A stretch of DNA of 64,000 bases from NCBI RefSeq assembly GCF_036960315.1, contig NZ_JBALVR010000001.1, forward strand, positions 496,001 to 560,000, written 5' to 3'. The translations under genes were made by a program, and so were the position numbers. Below the pieces are notes generated by a model. The model saw only the letters and a list, made by a program, of their open reading frames with translations. It had not been told where the DNA came from and did no database searches. The stretch is from Psychroserpens sp036960315. GTDB taxonomy: Bacteria; Bacteroidota; Bacteroidia; Flavobacteriales; Flavobacteriaceae. Shown here in pieces: positions 1-8,766 of the stretch; position 1 is the stretch's first letter, and each line of letters starts with the position of its first letter.

Positions 1-2
1 AT

Positions 3-692
3 TATAAAAGAGCTATTGTTATTGGGAGTAAGCAAACCTACGGGAAAGGAACAGTGCAAAACGTACTTGATTTAAACCGAATGGTGAGACAAAATAGTAA
101 TGGAGATATGGGAGCCTTGAAATTCACAACTCAAAAATTCTACAGAATTAATGGAGGTTCTACCCAATTGGAAGGTGTGAAAAGTGATGTTGTCGTTCCA
201 GACCGTTACAGCTATATCAATATTGGTGAGAAAGATCAAGAGAATCCGTTAGAATGGGATAAAATAGACCCTGTTGATTATAATCTATGGGGAAGTTATT
301 ACGACTATGATACCACCATAGCTAAGAGTAAAGAGCGTATGGCAGACAACGAACAATTAAAGTTGATAGATGCTAATGCGCAATGGGTTAAGAAAATTAG
401 AGATCGAGAGATTTACTCTTTAAATTATGAAGATTATAAAAATGCATTAGAGATCAATGAAGAAGAATCTAAGCGCTTTGAAAAGCTTTCAGATTATAAA
501 ACAAACTTATCGTTTGAATCTTTGCCTTATGAGGTCGCATTGATGAATAAAGATTCAATTCTAAAAGAAAAAAGAAACCGTTGGCATACTAGTTTAAGTA
601 AGGATGTTTATATCGAAGAAGCACTTAACGTGTTGAACGATTTAAAAATGACTTACAAAATCAAAAAAGTAGCGACGACCGTAAAAAATTAA
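3..692 (+). CDS. Tail-specific S41-family protease, C-terminal part (5' end outside window)
   Basis: The reading frame is open from the first bases of the window, so this is the 3' part of a larger gene; the GTG at 54 is internal. The first visible residues contain GSKQTYGKGTVQ, the conserved segment of S41 (Prc/CtpA) proteases that carries the catalytic lysine of the Ser-Lys dyad (the K of YGKG). The serine and PDZ regions lie upstream, outside the window. After the protease core come about 190 charged residues resembling the C-terminal domain of Prc-type tail-specific proteases, rather than the short tail of CtpA. Such proteases degrade or trim periplasmic proteins from the C terminus. The ABC permease gene starts 1 bp after the stop, so the two are probably cotranscribed. 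Family is well supported; subfamily is inferred. Confidence 0.85.
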   Translation, partial: YKRAIVIGSKQTYGKGTVQNVLDLNRMVRQNSNGDMGALKFTTQKFYRINGGSTQLEGVKSDVVVPDRYSYINIGEKDQENPLEWDKIDPVDYNLWGSYYDYDTTIAKSKERMADNEQLKLIDANAQWVKKIRDREIYSLNYEDYKNALEINEEESKRFEKLSDYKTNLSFESLPYEVALMNKDSILKEKRNRWHTSLSKDVYIEEALNVLNDLKMTYKIKKVATTVKN

Positions 693-693
693 A

Positions 694-1785
694 ATGAGCA
701 ATAACAGTGACTCATTAAGACAATTGGCGCTCCGAAAGTTTAAGAAAAACTTTTGGGGCGTTTTTAGTTTTTGGGCGGTAGTCATCATTGGATTTGTATC
801 ACTTTTTGCTTATGCAATTGCTCCAGATGATTCTCGAAATGCCAATCAAATGCATTTGTCAATCCATTCGCAACGCCCAGGATTTAAAGTTCAAATGCTC
901 CATCTTCCTTCTGAAATTGATAATAATCAGTCGTTCTTTTCTGAATTAATGTTTGGTAAGACAGATGCTGATATTGAAATTCCTATTTCAGAGTATACTA
1001 TCACTGATGATATACTAAATTATACCGAATATGCTACAGATGGTTTAATAGGTGTTAATAAATCAATAGATTTAAATACCTATCCAAATAAGGATGAGGT
1101 TTATGTTAAAGAAAAAACATTTCTCTTCGGAACTGATAAATATGGTCGAGACTTATTGAGCAGAATTTTAATAGGTTCTAGAATTTCATTTTCTATTGGC
1201 TTTATAGCTGTATTTATTTCTCTGATCATCGGTATTTTTATGGGAAGCATTGCAGGTTATTATGGAGGAAAAGTAGATGCTTTTATTATGTGGATTATAA
1301 ACGTCACGTGGTCTATTCCAACGTTGCTCTTGGTAATTGCCATTACATTGGCTTTAGGTAAAGGGTTTTGGCAGGTCTTTATAGCTGTTGGCTTAACTAT
1401 GTGGGTTGAAGTGGCTAGAGTTGTGAGAGGGCAAATTATAAGCGCAAAAGAGATGCAATATGTGACTGCAGCTAGAGCTTTAGGGTTTAATGATTTTAGA
1501 ATTATTACTAAGCATATTTTGCCTAATATCATGGCGCCGATTATTGTGATTTCAGCAGCGAATTTTGCAGCGGCAATTCTTATAGAAAGCGGATTAAGTT
1601 TTCTTGGTATAGGTGCGCAACCACCAATGGCAAGTTGGGGAGCAATGATAAAAGATCACTACAATTATATTATTTTAGGAAAACCTTATTTAGCCTTAAT
1701 TCCAGGGTTGTGTATTATGATTTTAGTAATGGCGTTTATGTTGATTGGTAATGCTTTACGCGATGCTTTGGATGTGAAGTCTTAA
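694..1785 (+). CDS. ABC transporter permease, DppC/OppC family
   Basis: This 363-residue inner-membrane protein belongs to the binding-protein-dependent permease family of peptide and nickel importers. One membrane segment lies near residues 20-42, followed by an extracytoplasmic stretch of about 100 residues. Next comes the family signature around FGTDKYGRDLLSRIL (residues 147-161) and then a bundle of about five membrane helices. The cytoplasmic EAA loop that contacts the ATPase is recognisable at about residues 260-280 (ARALGFNDFRIITKHILPN). The partner permease, ATPases and binding protein are not in the window. The gene follows the protease with 1 bp between, and faces engB convergently. 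The substrate cannot be read from the sequence; oligopeptides are the usual choice. Confidence 0.9.
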   Translation: MSNNSDSLRQLALRKFKKNFWGVFSFWAVVIIGFVSLFAYAIAPDDSRNANQMHLSIHSQRPGFKVQMLHLPSEIDNNQSFFSELMFGKTDADIEIPISEYTITDDILNYTEYATDGLIGVNKSIDLNTYPNKDEVYVKEKTFLFGTDKYGRDLLSRILIGSRISFSIGFIAVFISLIIGIFMGSIAGYYGGKVDAFIMWIINVTWSIPTLLLVIAITLALGKGFWQVFIAVGLTMWVEVARVVRGQIISAKEMQYVTAARALGFNDFRIITKHILPNIMAPIIVISAANFAAAILIESGLSFLGIGAQPPMASWGAMIKDHYNYIILGKPYLALIPGLCIMILVMAFMLIGNALRDALDVKS

Positions 1786-1834
1786 TAGAAACCAAACGAA
1801 TTTTATAGATTGTTTTAAAGTTTATGAGGTGTAA

Positions 1835-2443
1835 CTATCGCATCGCTTCTATTTCGGTATTGGTATCCGTTATATATTTTAAGACCTCGTCTCTACCAAC
1901 GGCTTTTGAGGATGAAGTCACAAAGTAATTTGGTAGGTCTTCCCATGTTTTTAATAGTTCTTGACAATACGCTTCCACATTGCGTTCAATAGCCATAGGT
2001 TTTAGCTTATCTGCTTTAGTAAAGATGATTGAAAACGGAATCTGGTTAACCCCTAAATACTCCATAAACTCCAAATCGATTTTTTGAGGTTCGTGTCTTA
2101 TATCTGCCAAAACAAATGCAGAAACTAGTTGTCGCCTTTTTTCGAAATAGTTGGTAATAAATTTCTGAAATTTTCGTTTAGCAGTCTTCGAGACTTTTGC
2201 ATAACCATAACCTGGTAAATCCACCAAAAACCATTCTTTATTAATTATAAAGTGATTGATAAGTTGAGTTTTTCCAGGTCTTCCAGAGGTCTTTGCTAAA
2301 TTTTTATGATTAGTAAGCATGTTGATTAGAGAAGACTTTCCAACATTACTACGTCCAATAAAAGCATACTCTGGTATCTGATTATTAGGACATTTGTCCA
2401 CATCAGAATTACTAATTACAAATTCAGCAGTTTTGATAAGCAT
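1835..2443 (-). CDS. engB: Ribosome biogenesis GTP-binding protein YihA/YsxC/EngB
   Basis: This 202-residue small GTPase is the usual length for EngB, an essential factor for large-subunit assembly. All G motifs are visible in order: G1 GRSNVGKSS at residues 30-38, the switch I region TSGRPGKTQ at 52-60, G3 DLPGYG at 75-80, G4 TKAD near 142-146, and a G5-like SSSKAVG. The family fingerprint GYGYAKV is intact. The gene lies 36 bp downstream of the alpha/beta hydrolase gene on the same strand and is probably cotranscribed with it. It converges with the ABC permease gene across about 50 bp. The start is the ATG giving MLIKTAEFV, the usual N terminus. Confidence 0.96.
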   Translation of the reverse strand: MLIKTAEFVISNSDVDKCPNNQIPEYAFIGRSNVGKSSLINMLTNHKNLAKTSGRPGKTQLINHFIINKEWFLVDLPGYGYAKVSKTAKRKFQKFITNYFEKRRQLVSAFVLADIRHEPQKIDLEFMEYLGVNQIPFSIIFTKADKLKPMAIERNVEAYCQELLKTWEDLPNYFVTSSSKAVGRDEVLKYITDTNTEIEAMR

Positions 2444-2479
2444 TTGTTTTGATTTAAGAAGTTTCAGAAGTATAAGAAG

Positions 2480-3244
2480 TTATAATTTTCTTTTTTCTAA
2501 CCAATCGTTAAGAATTCGATTAAATTCATCTGGATGTTCCATCATGGCTGCATGACCACATTTGTCAATCCAGAACAATTCAGAATTTGGTAAAAGCTCA
2601 TTAAATTCGGTTGCAACTTCTGGAGGTGTAACAGAATCATTTTTTCCCCAAATAATGCCTACTGGTAAGTTCATTTTTGGTAGGTCTTTAGCCATATTAT
2701 GCCTAATCGCACTTTTAGCAATAGCAAGAGTTTTGATAAGTTTGTTTCTGTCATTTACCGTTTCGTAAACTTCATCAACAATCTCCTTCGTCGCTACAGC
2801 AGGATCATAAAACACATCCTGTGCTTTTTTCTTAATAACCTCATAGTCACCGCGTTTGGTATAGCCTCCACCCATAGCGCTTTCATAAAGCCCAGAACTA
2901 CCGGTAATGATGAGTGCTTTTACTTTTTCAGGATATAATTTTGTGTGATAGAGACCAATATGTCCACCAAGCGAATTTCCAAGTAAAATAACTTCGTCAA
3001 AGCCTTTAAAATCTATAAAGTCATGGAGGTATTTTGCAAAACTCTTAACATTGGTTTTAAGGAGAGACATTGTGTAAATAGGAAGCTCAGGAATTAAAAT
3101 CTTATACCCTTTTTTACTAAAGAAATCGGTAACAGCATCAAAATTGCTCAAACCACCCATCAAACCATGAAGTACAATGATTGGTGTGCCTTCTCCAACT
3201 TCAATATATCTGTAATCTTTTTCCTCTTTTAATCGGTGCACCAT
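2480..3244 (-). CDS. Alpha/beta hydrolase
   Basis: This 254-residue protein has the alpha/beta-hydrolase fold. The oxyanion-side motif HGLMGG lies at residues 26-31, the nucleophile elbow GNSLGGH at 89-95 (Ser91), an acid candidate in GKNDSVTPP near 207, and the catalytic histidine in KCGHAAMMEHP (His231). It lacks a signal peptide, so it is cytoplasmic. It resembles hydrolases of the MhpC/BioH-like group commonly found next to engB in flavobacteria, but the substrate is unknown. The first codon is the ATG at 3244. A TATATTTG -7 element lies about 30 bp upstream on the same strand. It heads a likely two-gene unit with engB. Confidence 0.88.
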   Translation of the reverse strand: MVHRLKEEKDYRYIEVGEGTPIIVLHGLMGGLSNFDAVTDFFSKKGYKILIPELPIYTMSLLKTNVKSFAKYLHDFIDFKGFDEVILLGNSLGGHIGLYHTKLYPEKVKALIITGSSGLYESAMGGGYTKRGDYEVIKKKAQDVFYDPAVATKEIVDEVYETVNDRNKLIKTLAIAKSAIRHNMAKDLPKMNLPVGIIWGKNDSVTPPEVATEFNELLPNSELFWIDKCGHAAMMEHPDEFNRILNDWLEKRKL

Positions 3245-3271
3245 CTATTCGTTAGTCATTTTGGTCAAAAA

Positions 3272-3279
3272 CAAATATA
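3272..3279 (-). promoter_or_regulatory. Promoter -7 element for hydrolase-engB
   Basis: On the minus strand this reads TATATTTG, an exact match to the Bacteroidota -7 consensus TAnnTTTG. It lies 27 bp upstream of the hydrolase ATG. No convincing TTTG -33 element sits at the expected spacing, so the call rests on the -7 box and its position. Confidence 0.5.
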
Positions 3280-3465
3280 GGTAATTCCGTTAAAAGAATT
3301 GCATATTATTTATTCAGGCCAATCTATAGTTTTATTTAAGATGTTAACAATAGAATTGGGATTTTAAAGTGAGATTTTAGTGTGCTGAATGTAAAGTTTT
3401 TACGGCCATTTAAATAGGGGTTTTAAGTACGAATTTAATGCTGAAATATAAATTTATTAACAAAA

Positions 3466-3490
3466 GTGGGATGATGTGGTAAATAGTGGT
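3466..3490 (+). promoter_or_regulatory. Probable MraZ operator: three GTGG repeats at 10-bp spacing
   Basis: Three direct repeats GTGGG, GTGGT and GTGGT start at 3466, 3476 and 3486, exactly 10 bp (one helical turn) apart. MraZ proteins are known to bind tandem TGGG-type repeats with this period upstream of their own operon. The array ends 11 bp before the TATATTTG -7 element and so covers the -33 region of the mraZ promoter, a placement that fits autorepression of the dcw operon. The repeats and spacing are read directly; binding is inferred. Confidence 0.75.
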
Positions 3491-3501
3491 AAAATTTTCA
3501 A

Positions 3502-3509
3502 TATATTTG
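3502..3509 (+). promoter_or_regulatory. Promoter -7 element of the dcw operon
   Basis: TATATTTG is an exact match to the Bacteroidota -7 consensus. It sits 34 bp before the mraZ TTG start and immediately downstream of the GTGG repeat array. The expected -33 position falls inside the repeat array, so a weak -33 replaced by regulator contact sites is plausible. Confidence 0.65.
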
Positions 3510-3543
3510 AATCTCAATCGTTACTCATAGTAAATCAATCATT

Positions 3544-4011
3544 TTGAACCCTTTAATCGGAACATACGAGTGTAAAGTGGATGCCAAAGGAAGGCTCATG
3601 CTTCCTTCTGCTCTTAAGAAGCAGTTGCTTCCTATGATGCAAAATGGGTTCGTGTTGAAACGTGCGGTTTTTCAACCTTGTTTGGAGTTGTATCCAATGA
3701 ACGAATGGGACGTATTGATGCAAAAAGTGAATAAACTCAATCGTTTTAAAAAGAAGAACAATGACTTTATTCGTCGTTTTACCGCTGGGTTAAAACAGAT
3801 TGAGATTGATACTGCAGGACGATTATTAATTCCAAAAGATTTGGTGGCTTTTTCAGGTATTACAAAAGATATCGTTGTTGCGTCTGCAATCAATATCATT
3901 GAGATTTGGGATAAAGAAAATTATGAGAAAGCTATCGATGATGCAACTGGAGACTTTGCAGATTTAGCTGAAGAAGTTATGGGACAAGATGATGAAGATG
4001 GAATATCATAA
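3544..4011 (+). CDS. mraZ: Transcriptional regulator / division cluster protein MraZ
   Basis: This 155-residue protein opens the dcw operon. Two copies of the MraZ (AbrB-like swapped-hairpin) motif are visible: DAKGR at residues 13-17 and DTAGR at 89-93, each followed by LMLP or LLIP. MraZ forms ring oligomers that bind repeated TGGG-type sites and repress their own operon; such sites are present at 3466-3490. The start is a TTG at 3544, giving MNPLIGTYECK, the conserved N terminus; no ATG is available nearby. The 3' end overlaps rsmH by 23 bp. The acidic C-terminal tail is typical of flavobacterial members. Confidence 0.95.
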   Translation: MNPLIGTYECKVDAKGRLMLPSALKKQLLPMMQNGFVLKRAVFQPCLELYPMNEWDVLMQKVNKLNRFKKKNNDFIRRFTAGLKQIEIDTAGRLLIPKDLVAFSGITKDIVVASAINIIEIWDKENYEKAIDDATGDFADLAEEVMGQDDEDGIS

Positions 4012-4894
4012 CCCAGTATTACTCACGGAGACGGTTGAAGGTTTAAATATAAAACCTGACGGAATTTATGTTGATGTCACCTTTGGAGGAGGAGGTCATA
4101 GTAAAGAAATATTAAAACAGTTAGGTCCTAACGGAAAGCTATTGGCTTTTGATCAAGATAAAGACGCTCTTTTAAATACAATCGATGATGAACGTTTTAC
4201 ATTAATTAATGAAAACTTTAGATACGTTAGGCGGTTTCTAAGATTTTATGGTGTAAAACAAGTTGATGGTGTTTTAGCAGATTTTGGAGTCTCATCACAT
4301 CAATTTGATGTTGCAGAACGCGGATTTTCAACACGTTTTGAGGCTGATTTAGATATGAGAATGAATCAAGATGATAGCCTCTCTGCTTATCATGTAGTTA
4401 ATGAGTATGACGAAGAGCAAATCAAGAACGTTTTGTTTCAGTATGGAGAGTTAAGACAAGCGCCATTAATGGCGAGCGTGATTATAGAAGAAAGAAAAAA
4501 TGGTGAGATTAAAACGAGTGAGCAATTAAAAACTGCTCTCAAAAGATTTTTAAACCATAAAAAAGAAAATAAGGTATTGGCTCAAATCTATCAGGCTATT
4601 AGAATTGAAGTGAACCAAGAGATTGAGGCGTTGAAAGAATTTTTGCAACAGACACCAGATGTATTGGTTAAAGGAGGGCGATTAAGTATGATATCATACC
4701 ACTCGCTAGAAGATAGATTAGTGAAGCGCTTTATACGAAACGGATTATTTGAAGGTGAACCCGAGCGTGATGTATTTGGAAATTTTGAAGTTCCGTTAAA
4801 AAAAGTTGGTGGTTTAATTGTCCCATCAAAAGAAGAAGTAGCTAAAAATAATAGAGCGCGAAGCGCGAAGCTTCGTATAGCTGAAAAGTTATGA
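3989..4894 (+). CDS. rsmH: 16S rRNA (cytosine(1402)-N(4))-methyltransferase RsmH
   Basis: This 301-residue enzyme N4-methylates C1402 in the ribosomal P site of 16S rRNA, using S-adenosylmethionine. The SAM-binding motif is VDVTFGGGGHS (residues 28-38). The family signature DFGVSSHQFD and the C-terminal SYHSLEDR and RARSAKLR motifs are all intact. Two start codons, 3989 and 3998, are close together; the second gives the typical MEYHNPVLL, so the first three residues may not be translated. The gene overlaps both mraZ (23 bp) and ftsL (4 bp, ATGA), a sign of translational coupling. Confidence 0.96.
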   Translation: MMKMEYHNPVLLTETVEGLNIKPDGIYVDVTFGGGGHSKEILKQLGPNGKLLAFDQDKDALLNTIDDERFTLINENFRYVRRFLRFYGVKQVDGVLADFGVSSHQFDVAERGFSTRFEADLDMRMNQDDSLSAYHVVNEYDEEQIKNVLFQYGELRQAPLMASVIIEERKNGEIKTSEQLKTALKRFLNHKKENKVLAQIYQAIRIEVNQEIEALKEFLQQTPDVLVKGGRLSMISYHSLEDRLVKRFIRNGLFEGEPERDVFGNFEVPLKKVGGLIVPSKEEVAKNNRARSAKLRIAEKL

Positions 4895-5208
4895 GGAAAA
4901 ATATTTACAGCGTATTAAGAGGTAAATTTTTAGTGAGTGATGACTCCTTTAAGAATTGGAGAATCATCATTTTTATTTCAGTATTAGCGATCATTATGAT
5001 TGCGAGTTCGCATAGTGCAGACCAAAAAGTGTACGAGATTGCAAGACTAAAAAATGATGTTAAAGAGCTTAGATCAGCATTTGTTGACGGACGCTCGAAG
5101 TTGATGAGACTCAAAATGGAATCGTCAATTATAAATGAAGTTGAAGAAAAAGGAATCAAAATATCAGAGATTCCGCCCAAAAAGATAAAAGTAAAATCAC
5201 AGAATTGA
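4891..5208 (+). CDS. ftsL: FtsL-like cell division protein
   Basis: This small bitopic protein of 105 residues has a cytoplasmic N terminus, one membrane helix at about 24-39, and a periplasmic heptad-type segment (about 47-80) typical of the FtsL/FtsB coiled coils that activate the FtsWI synthase. Sequence similarity to proteobacterial FtsL is low, as usual. The assignment rests on topology and on its fixed place between rsmH and the division transpeptidase gene. It overlaps rsmH by 4 bp and is followed by ftsI after 4 bp. Confidence 0.85.
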   Translation: MRKNIYSVLRGKFLVSDDSFKNWRIIIFISVLAIIMIASSHSADQKVYEIARLKNDVKELRSAFVDGRSKLMRLKMESSIINEVEEKGIKISEIPPKKIKVKSQN

Positions 5209-5212
5209 TAAC

Positions 5213-7213
5213 GTGGCAACAACCGATACTAACATATTAAACAGATTATATTTCGTGGCTGGCAGTATGTTTGTCTTCGCGCTTGCCGTCGTGTTTAAAT
5301 TGTGTAGTATTCAGTTTATTCAAGGTGATGATTATAGAAGCCTAGCGCAAGAACGAACTATAAAAAACGTTGAAATTCCAGCAAATAGAGGTAATGTGTA
5401 TTCTGCCGATGGCAGCTTGTTAGCTACATCGATTCCTAAGTATGATATTCGTATTGATGCGATTCAGCCTAAAGAAGAGACTTTTAATAAATACATTAAA
5501 GCATTAGGCGATTCTCTCGCAAACTACACAGGTAAATCGTCAAGTTTTCATCAAAATAGCATTAAGAAAGCGCGTGCAAACAAGAACCGTTATTTCCTTT
5601 TAGCTCGAAATATTAGCTATTCAGATTATATCAGATTACGAAATTTCCCAATGTTGGAGCTTGGTGCAATTCGAGGCGGACTCATTGTCGAGCAAACCAC
5701 AAGACGAGAGCATCCAATGGGTGGAATTGCTGAACGAACCATTGGTTATGAGAAAATTGATGGCGACGGAAATGTAACCAGGCCAGGAATCGATGGTGCG
5801 TTTGGAATGAAATATTTACGTGGTACTAATGGCATGCGTTTAAAGCAAAAAATTGGTAATGGTCAATGGAAACCTATTGTGGATTATGACCAAATTGAAC
5901 CTCAAGATGGTTATGATGTGTATACAACCATTGATGTTAATATTCAGGACATCGCTCATCATTCTCTATTAGGTCAATTAGAAAAGTATGAAGCAGATCA
6001 TGGTTGTGCTGTGGTTATGGATGTGAAAACTGGAGAAATTAAAGCGATTTCGAATTTGGGTCGCAACAAAAATGGACACTATTATGAGCGTCTTAATTAT
6101 GCCGTTGGTGAAAGTCATGAGCCTGGATCAACATTTAAAGTGATGGCTTTAATGGCTGCTTTAGAAGATAAAGTAATAGATACTTCAACAGTAGTCGATA
6201 CTCAAAATGGCTCTAAGCGTTTCTATGGTAGAACCATTAGGGATTCTCGAGGTTATGGTAAAATTTCCGCAGCTCGAGCCTTGGAAGTGTCTTCAAATAT
6301 TGGTTTAGCTACAATTATCGACGAAAATTATTCTAAACAACCAAAGAAGTTTATAAATCGAATAAAAAGCTGGAATCTCCATAATACACTTGGTGTTTCA
6401 ATTATTGGTGAAGGGAAGCCTATTATACCTGAACCTGGAGATAAAATATGGAGCAAGAATGCGTTGCCTTCTATGGCTTATGGTTACAATATGCAAATGA
6501 CGCCTTTGCAAACTTTGGCATTTTATAACGCGATTGCTAATGATGGTGAAATGGTAAAGCCTAGATTTATAAAAGCTGTTAAGGAGTTTAGTAGAGAGAT
6601 TGAGGTCTTTGAAAAAGAAGTAATTAATCAGAAAATATGTTCTGATAAGACCTTAGGTGAGATTCGCGAAATATTGAAAAATGTTGTGATTCGAGGAACG
6701 GGAAGACGTATGTACTCCGAAAATTTCTCCATGGCTGGTAAAACAGGAACAGCAAGAACAGACTATAACGATTATGAAGAATGGTTGAAGGATAGGAAAT
6801 ATGTGTCTTCATTTGCAGGTTATTTTCCAGTAGATAATCCAAAATATTCTTGCATTGTCGTGATTCATCAACCAAGTACAAAAGTTGGTTTTTATGGTGC
6901 AGATGTATCAGGTCCCGTGTTTAAAAGAATTGCTCAAAAAATATATACAGAAACACCATTAATAGATGAAGTGGAGTCTTTAGAAATTGTCAACTCCAAA
7001 GTAGAAGAAGAATACGAATCTTTCTATACAATAGCTCAAACTTATAAAACCATAATGCCAAATGTAGTTGGTCTTCCAACCATGGATGCTTTGGCATTAT
7101 TAGAAAATATGGGACTCAAAGTAAAAATGGAAGGTGTAGGAGTGGTGAAATCACAATCAATTACTAAAGGAAATAAAGTCAAACCAAATCAAGTCATCGT
7201 TTTAGGAACTTAA
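5213..7213 (+). CDS. ftsI: Division-specific peptidoglycan transpeptidase (FtsI/PBP3) with C-terminal PASTA domain
   Basis: This 666-residue class B penicillin-binding protein makes septal crosslinks in the periplasm. A membrane anchor lies near residues 11-32, followed by the dimerisation domain. The transpeptidase domain has SxxK at Ser306-Lys309 (GSTFK), SxN at Ser360-Asn362 and KTG at 510-512. The last ~60 residues form a PASTA domain (PNVVGLPTMDALALLENMGLK is its start), which proteobacterial FtsI lacks. The start is GTG at 5213; its stop overlaps the murE ATG by one base. Partner proteins FtsL, FtsQ and FtsW are encoded in the same operon. Confidence 0.95.
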   Translation: MATTDTNILNRLYFVAGSMFVFALAVVFKLCSIQFIQGDDYRSLAQERTIKNVEIPANRGNVYSADGSLLATSIPKYDIRIDAIQPKEETFNKYIKALGDSLANYTGKSSSFHQNSIKKARANKNRYFLLARNISYSDYIRLRNFPMLELGAIRGGLIVEQTTRREHPMGGIAERTIGYEKIDGDGNVTRPGIDGAFGMKYLRGTNGMRLKQKIGNGQWKPIVDYDQIEPQDGYDVYTTIDVNIQDIAHHSLLGQLEKYEADHGCAVVMDVKTGEIKAISNLGRNKNGHYYERLNYAVGESHEPGSTFKVMALMAALEDKVIDTSTVVDTQNGSKRFYGRTIRDSRGYGKISAARALEVSSNIGLATIIDENYSKQPKKFINRIKSWNLHNTLGVSIIGEGKPIIPEPGDKIWSKNALPSMAYGYNMQMTPLQTLAFYNAIANDGEMVKPRFIKAVKEFSREIEVFEKEVINQKICSDKTLGEIREILKNVVIRGTGRRMYSENFSMAGKTGTARTDYNDYEEWLKDRKYVSSFAGYFPVDNPKYSCIVVIHQPSTKVGFYGADVSGPVFKRIAQKIYTETPLIDEVESLEIVNSKVEEEYESFYTIAQTYKTIMPNVVGLPTMDALALLENMGLKVKMEGVGVVKSQSITKGNKVKPNQVIVLGT

Positions 7214-8676
7214 TGCTACAATTAAAAGACATATTATACAAGGTTACTATTAATGCTGTTGCAGGAAGCACTGGTATAGATATCAATGGAGTGTATTTTG
7301 ATTCTAGACAAGTTTCAAATGGTGATGTTTTTGTAGCAATAAAAGGGACTTTAGTTGATGGTCATGAATTTATTGAAACCGCTTTAGAAAATGGTGCAAT
7401 TGCAATTGTTTGTGAAACATTGCCTTCTGAATTGAAAGATGGTATCACTTATATAGAGGTAGAAAGTGCAAGCCAAGCACTAGCATATATGGCTGCTAAT
7501 TTTTATGAAAATCCTTCGGAAAATTTGCGATTGGTAGGTGTAACTGGTACTAACGGAAAGACAACTATTGCTACATTATTATATCATCTATTCAAAAAAG
7601 CGGGATTTAAAGTTGGTCTATTGTCTACGGTAAAAGTAATGATAGATAATACCGAATATAAAGCAACACACACGACTCCAGATTCATTAACCATCAATAA
7701 ATACTTGAAAATGATGAACGACGAAGGTGTTGAATTTTGTTTTATGGAAGTGAGTTCACACGGAATTCATCAACATAGAACAGAAGGATTGCATTTTGAA
7801 GGCGGAATTTTCACAAACCTCTCACACGATCACTTAGATTACCATGAAACATTTGCTGAGTATCGTGATGTCAAGAAATCATTTTTTGATAAGCTTCCGA
7901 AGAGTGCTTTTGCATTGGTGAATATTGATGATAAAAATGGCTTAGTGATGCTTCAAAATACCCAAGCCAAAACATATACTTATGCACTAAAAACCTATGC
8001 AGATTATAAAGCACAAGTATTAGAAAATGAGTTTAGTGGATTACTATTAAAACTCAATGACAGTGAATTATGGACAAAACTTATCGGAAGTTTTAATGCT
8101 TATAATGTCACTGCGATTTATGGTACTGCAGAATTGTTAGGTCTGGAAAAAGTAGAGATACTAAGATTGATTAGCGAATTGGAAAGCGTTAGCGGTCGCT
8201 TTCAGTATCTCATTTCAGAAGAAAAAATTACGGCTATAATTGATTATGCACATACGCCTGATGCACTTAAAAATGTATTAGAAACTATAAATAGTATTCG
8301 TACAAATAATGAGCAACTCATTACAGTTGTCGGTTGTGGAGGTGATAGAGATAAAACAAAACGTCCTAAAATGGGGCATGTCGCTTCAGCTTTGAGTACA
8401 AAGGTCATTTTTACAAGTGATAATCCTAGAAGTGAACTTCCTGAAACTATTATAGAGGAAATCGAAAAAGGGGTTGAGCCTCAAAATTTTAAAAAAACAA
8501 TGTCCATAGTTGATAGAAAGCAAGCTATTAAAACAGCTTGTCAACTAGCAAATTCTAATGATATCATTTTGATTGCTGGAAAAGGGCATGAAACCTATCA
8601 GGAAATTAAAGACGAACGCTTTGATTTTGATGATTATAAAATAGTACAAGAATTTTTAAAGCAATTACAAAAATGA
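7213..8676 (+). CDS. murE: UDP-N-acetylmuramoyl-L-alanyl-D-glutamate--2,6-diaminopimelate ligase MurE
   Basis: This 487-residue cytoplasmic ATP-dependent ligase adds the third stem residue of the peptidoglycan precursor. The P loop GTNGKTT includes Lys116. The region NLSHDHLDYH and the carbamylatable lysine segment follow. The motif DNPR at 403-406 is the one associated with meso-diaminopimelate, rather than lysine, specificity, so the cell wall is predicted to be the DAP type. The start codon overlaps the ftsI stop by one base. A 90-bp gap, the largest between murE and ftsA, separates it from mraY. Confidence 0.96.
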   Translation: MLQLKDILYKVTINAVAGSTGIDINGVYFDSRQVSNGDVFVAIKGTLVDGHEFIETALENGAIAIVCETLPSELKDGITYIEVESASQALAYMAANFYENPSENLRLVGVTGTNGKTTIATLLYHLFKKAGFKVGLLSTVKVMIDNTEYKATHTTPDSLTINKYLKMMNDEGVEFCFMEVSSHGIHQHRTEGLHFEGGIFTNLSHDHLDYHETFAEYRDVKKSFFDKLPKSAFALVNIDDKNGLVMLQNTQAKTYTYALKTYADYKAQVLENEFSGLLLKLNDSELWTKLIGSFNAYNVTAIYGTAELLGLEKVEILRLISELESVSGRFQYLISEEKITAIIDYAHTPDALKNVLETINSIRTNNEQLITVVGCGGDRDKTKRPKMGHVASALSTKVIFTSDNPRSELPETIIEEIEKGVEPQNFKKTMSIVDRKQAIKTACQLANSNDIILIAGKGHETYQEIKDERFDFDDYKIVQEFLKQLQK

Positions 8677-8766
8677 GCATTTACAGAATACTCATATTAA
8701 CAAAAATGTTTAATGGCAAATTACATCTGACCATTAGTGACATTATTAAATACCAGATAAAATAAT

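Noticed and set aside
8673..8766. 30-codon frame in the murE-mraY gap
   Set aside because: Starts inside the murE stop and has no coding features; the gap is probably untranslated.
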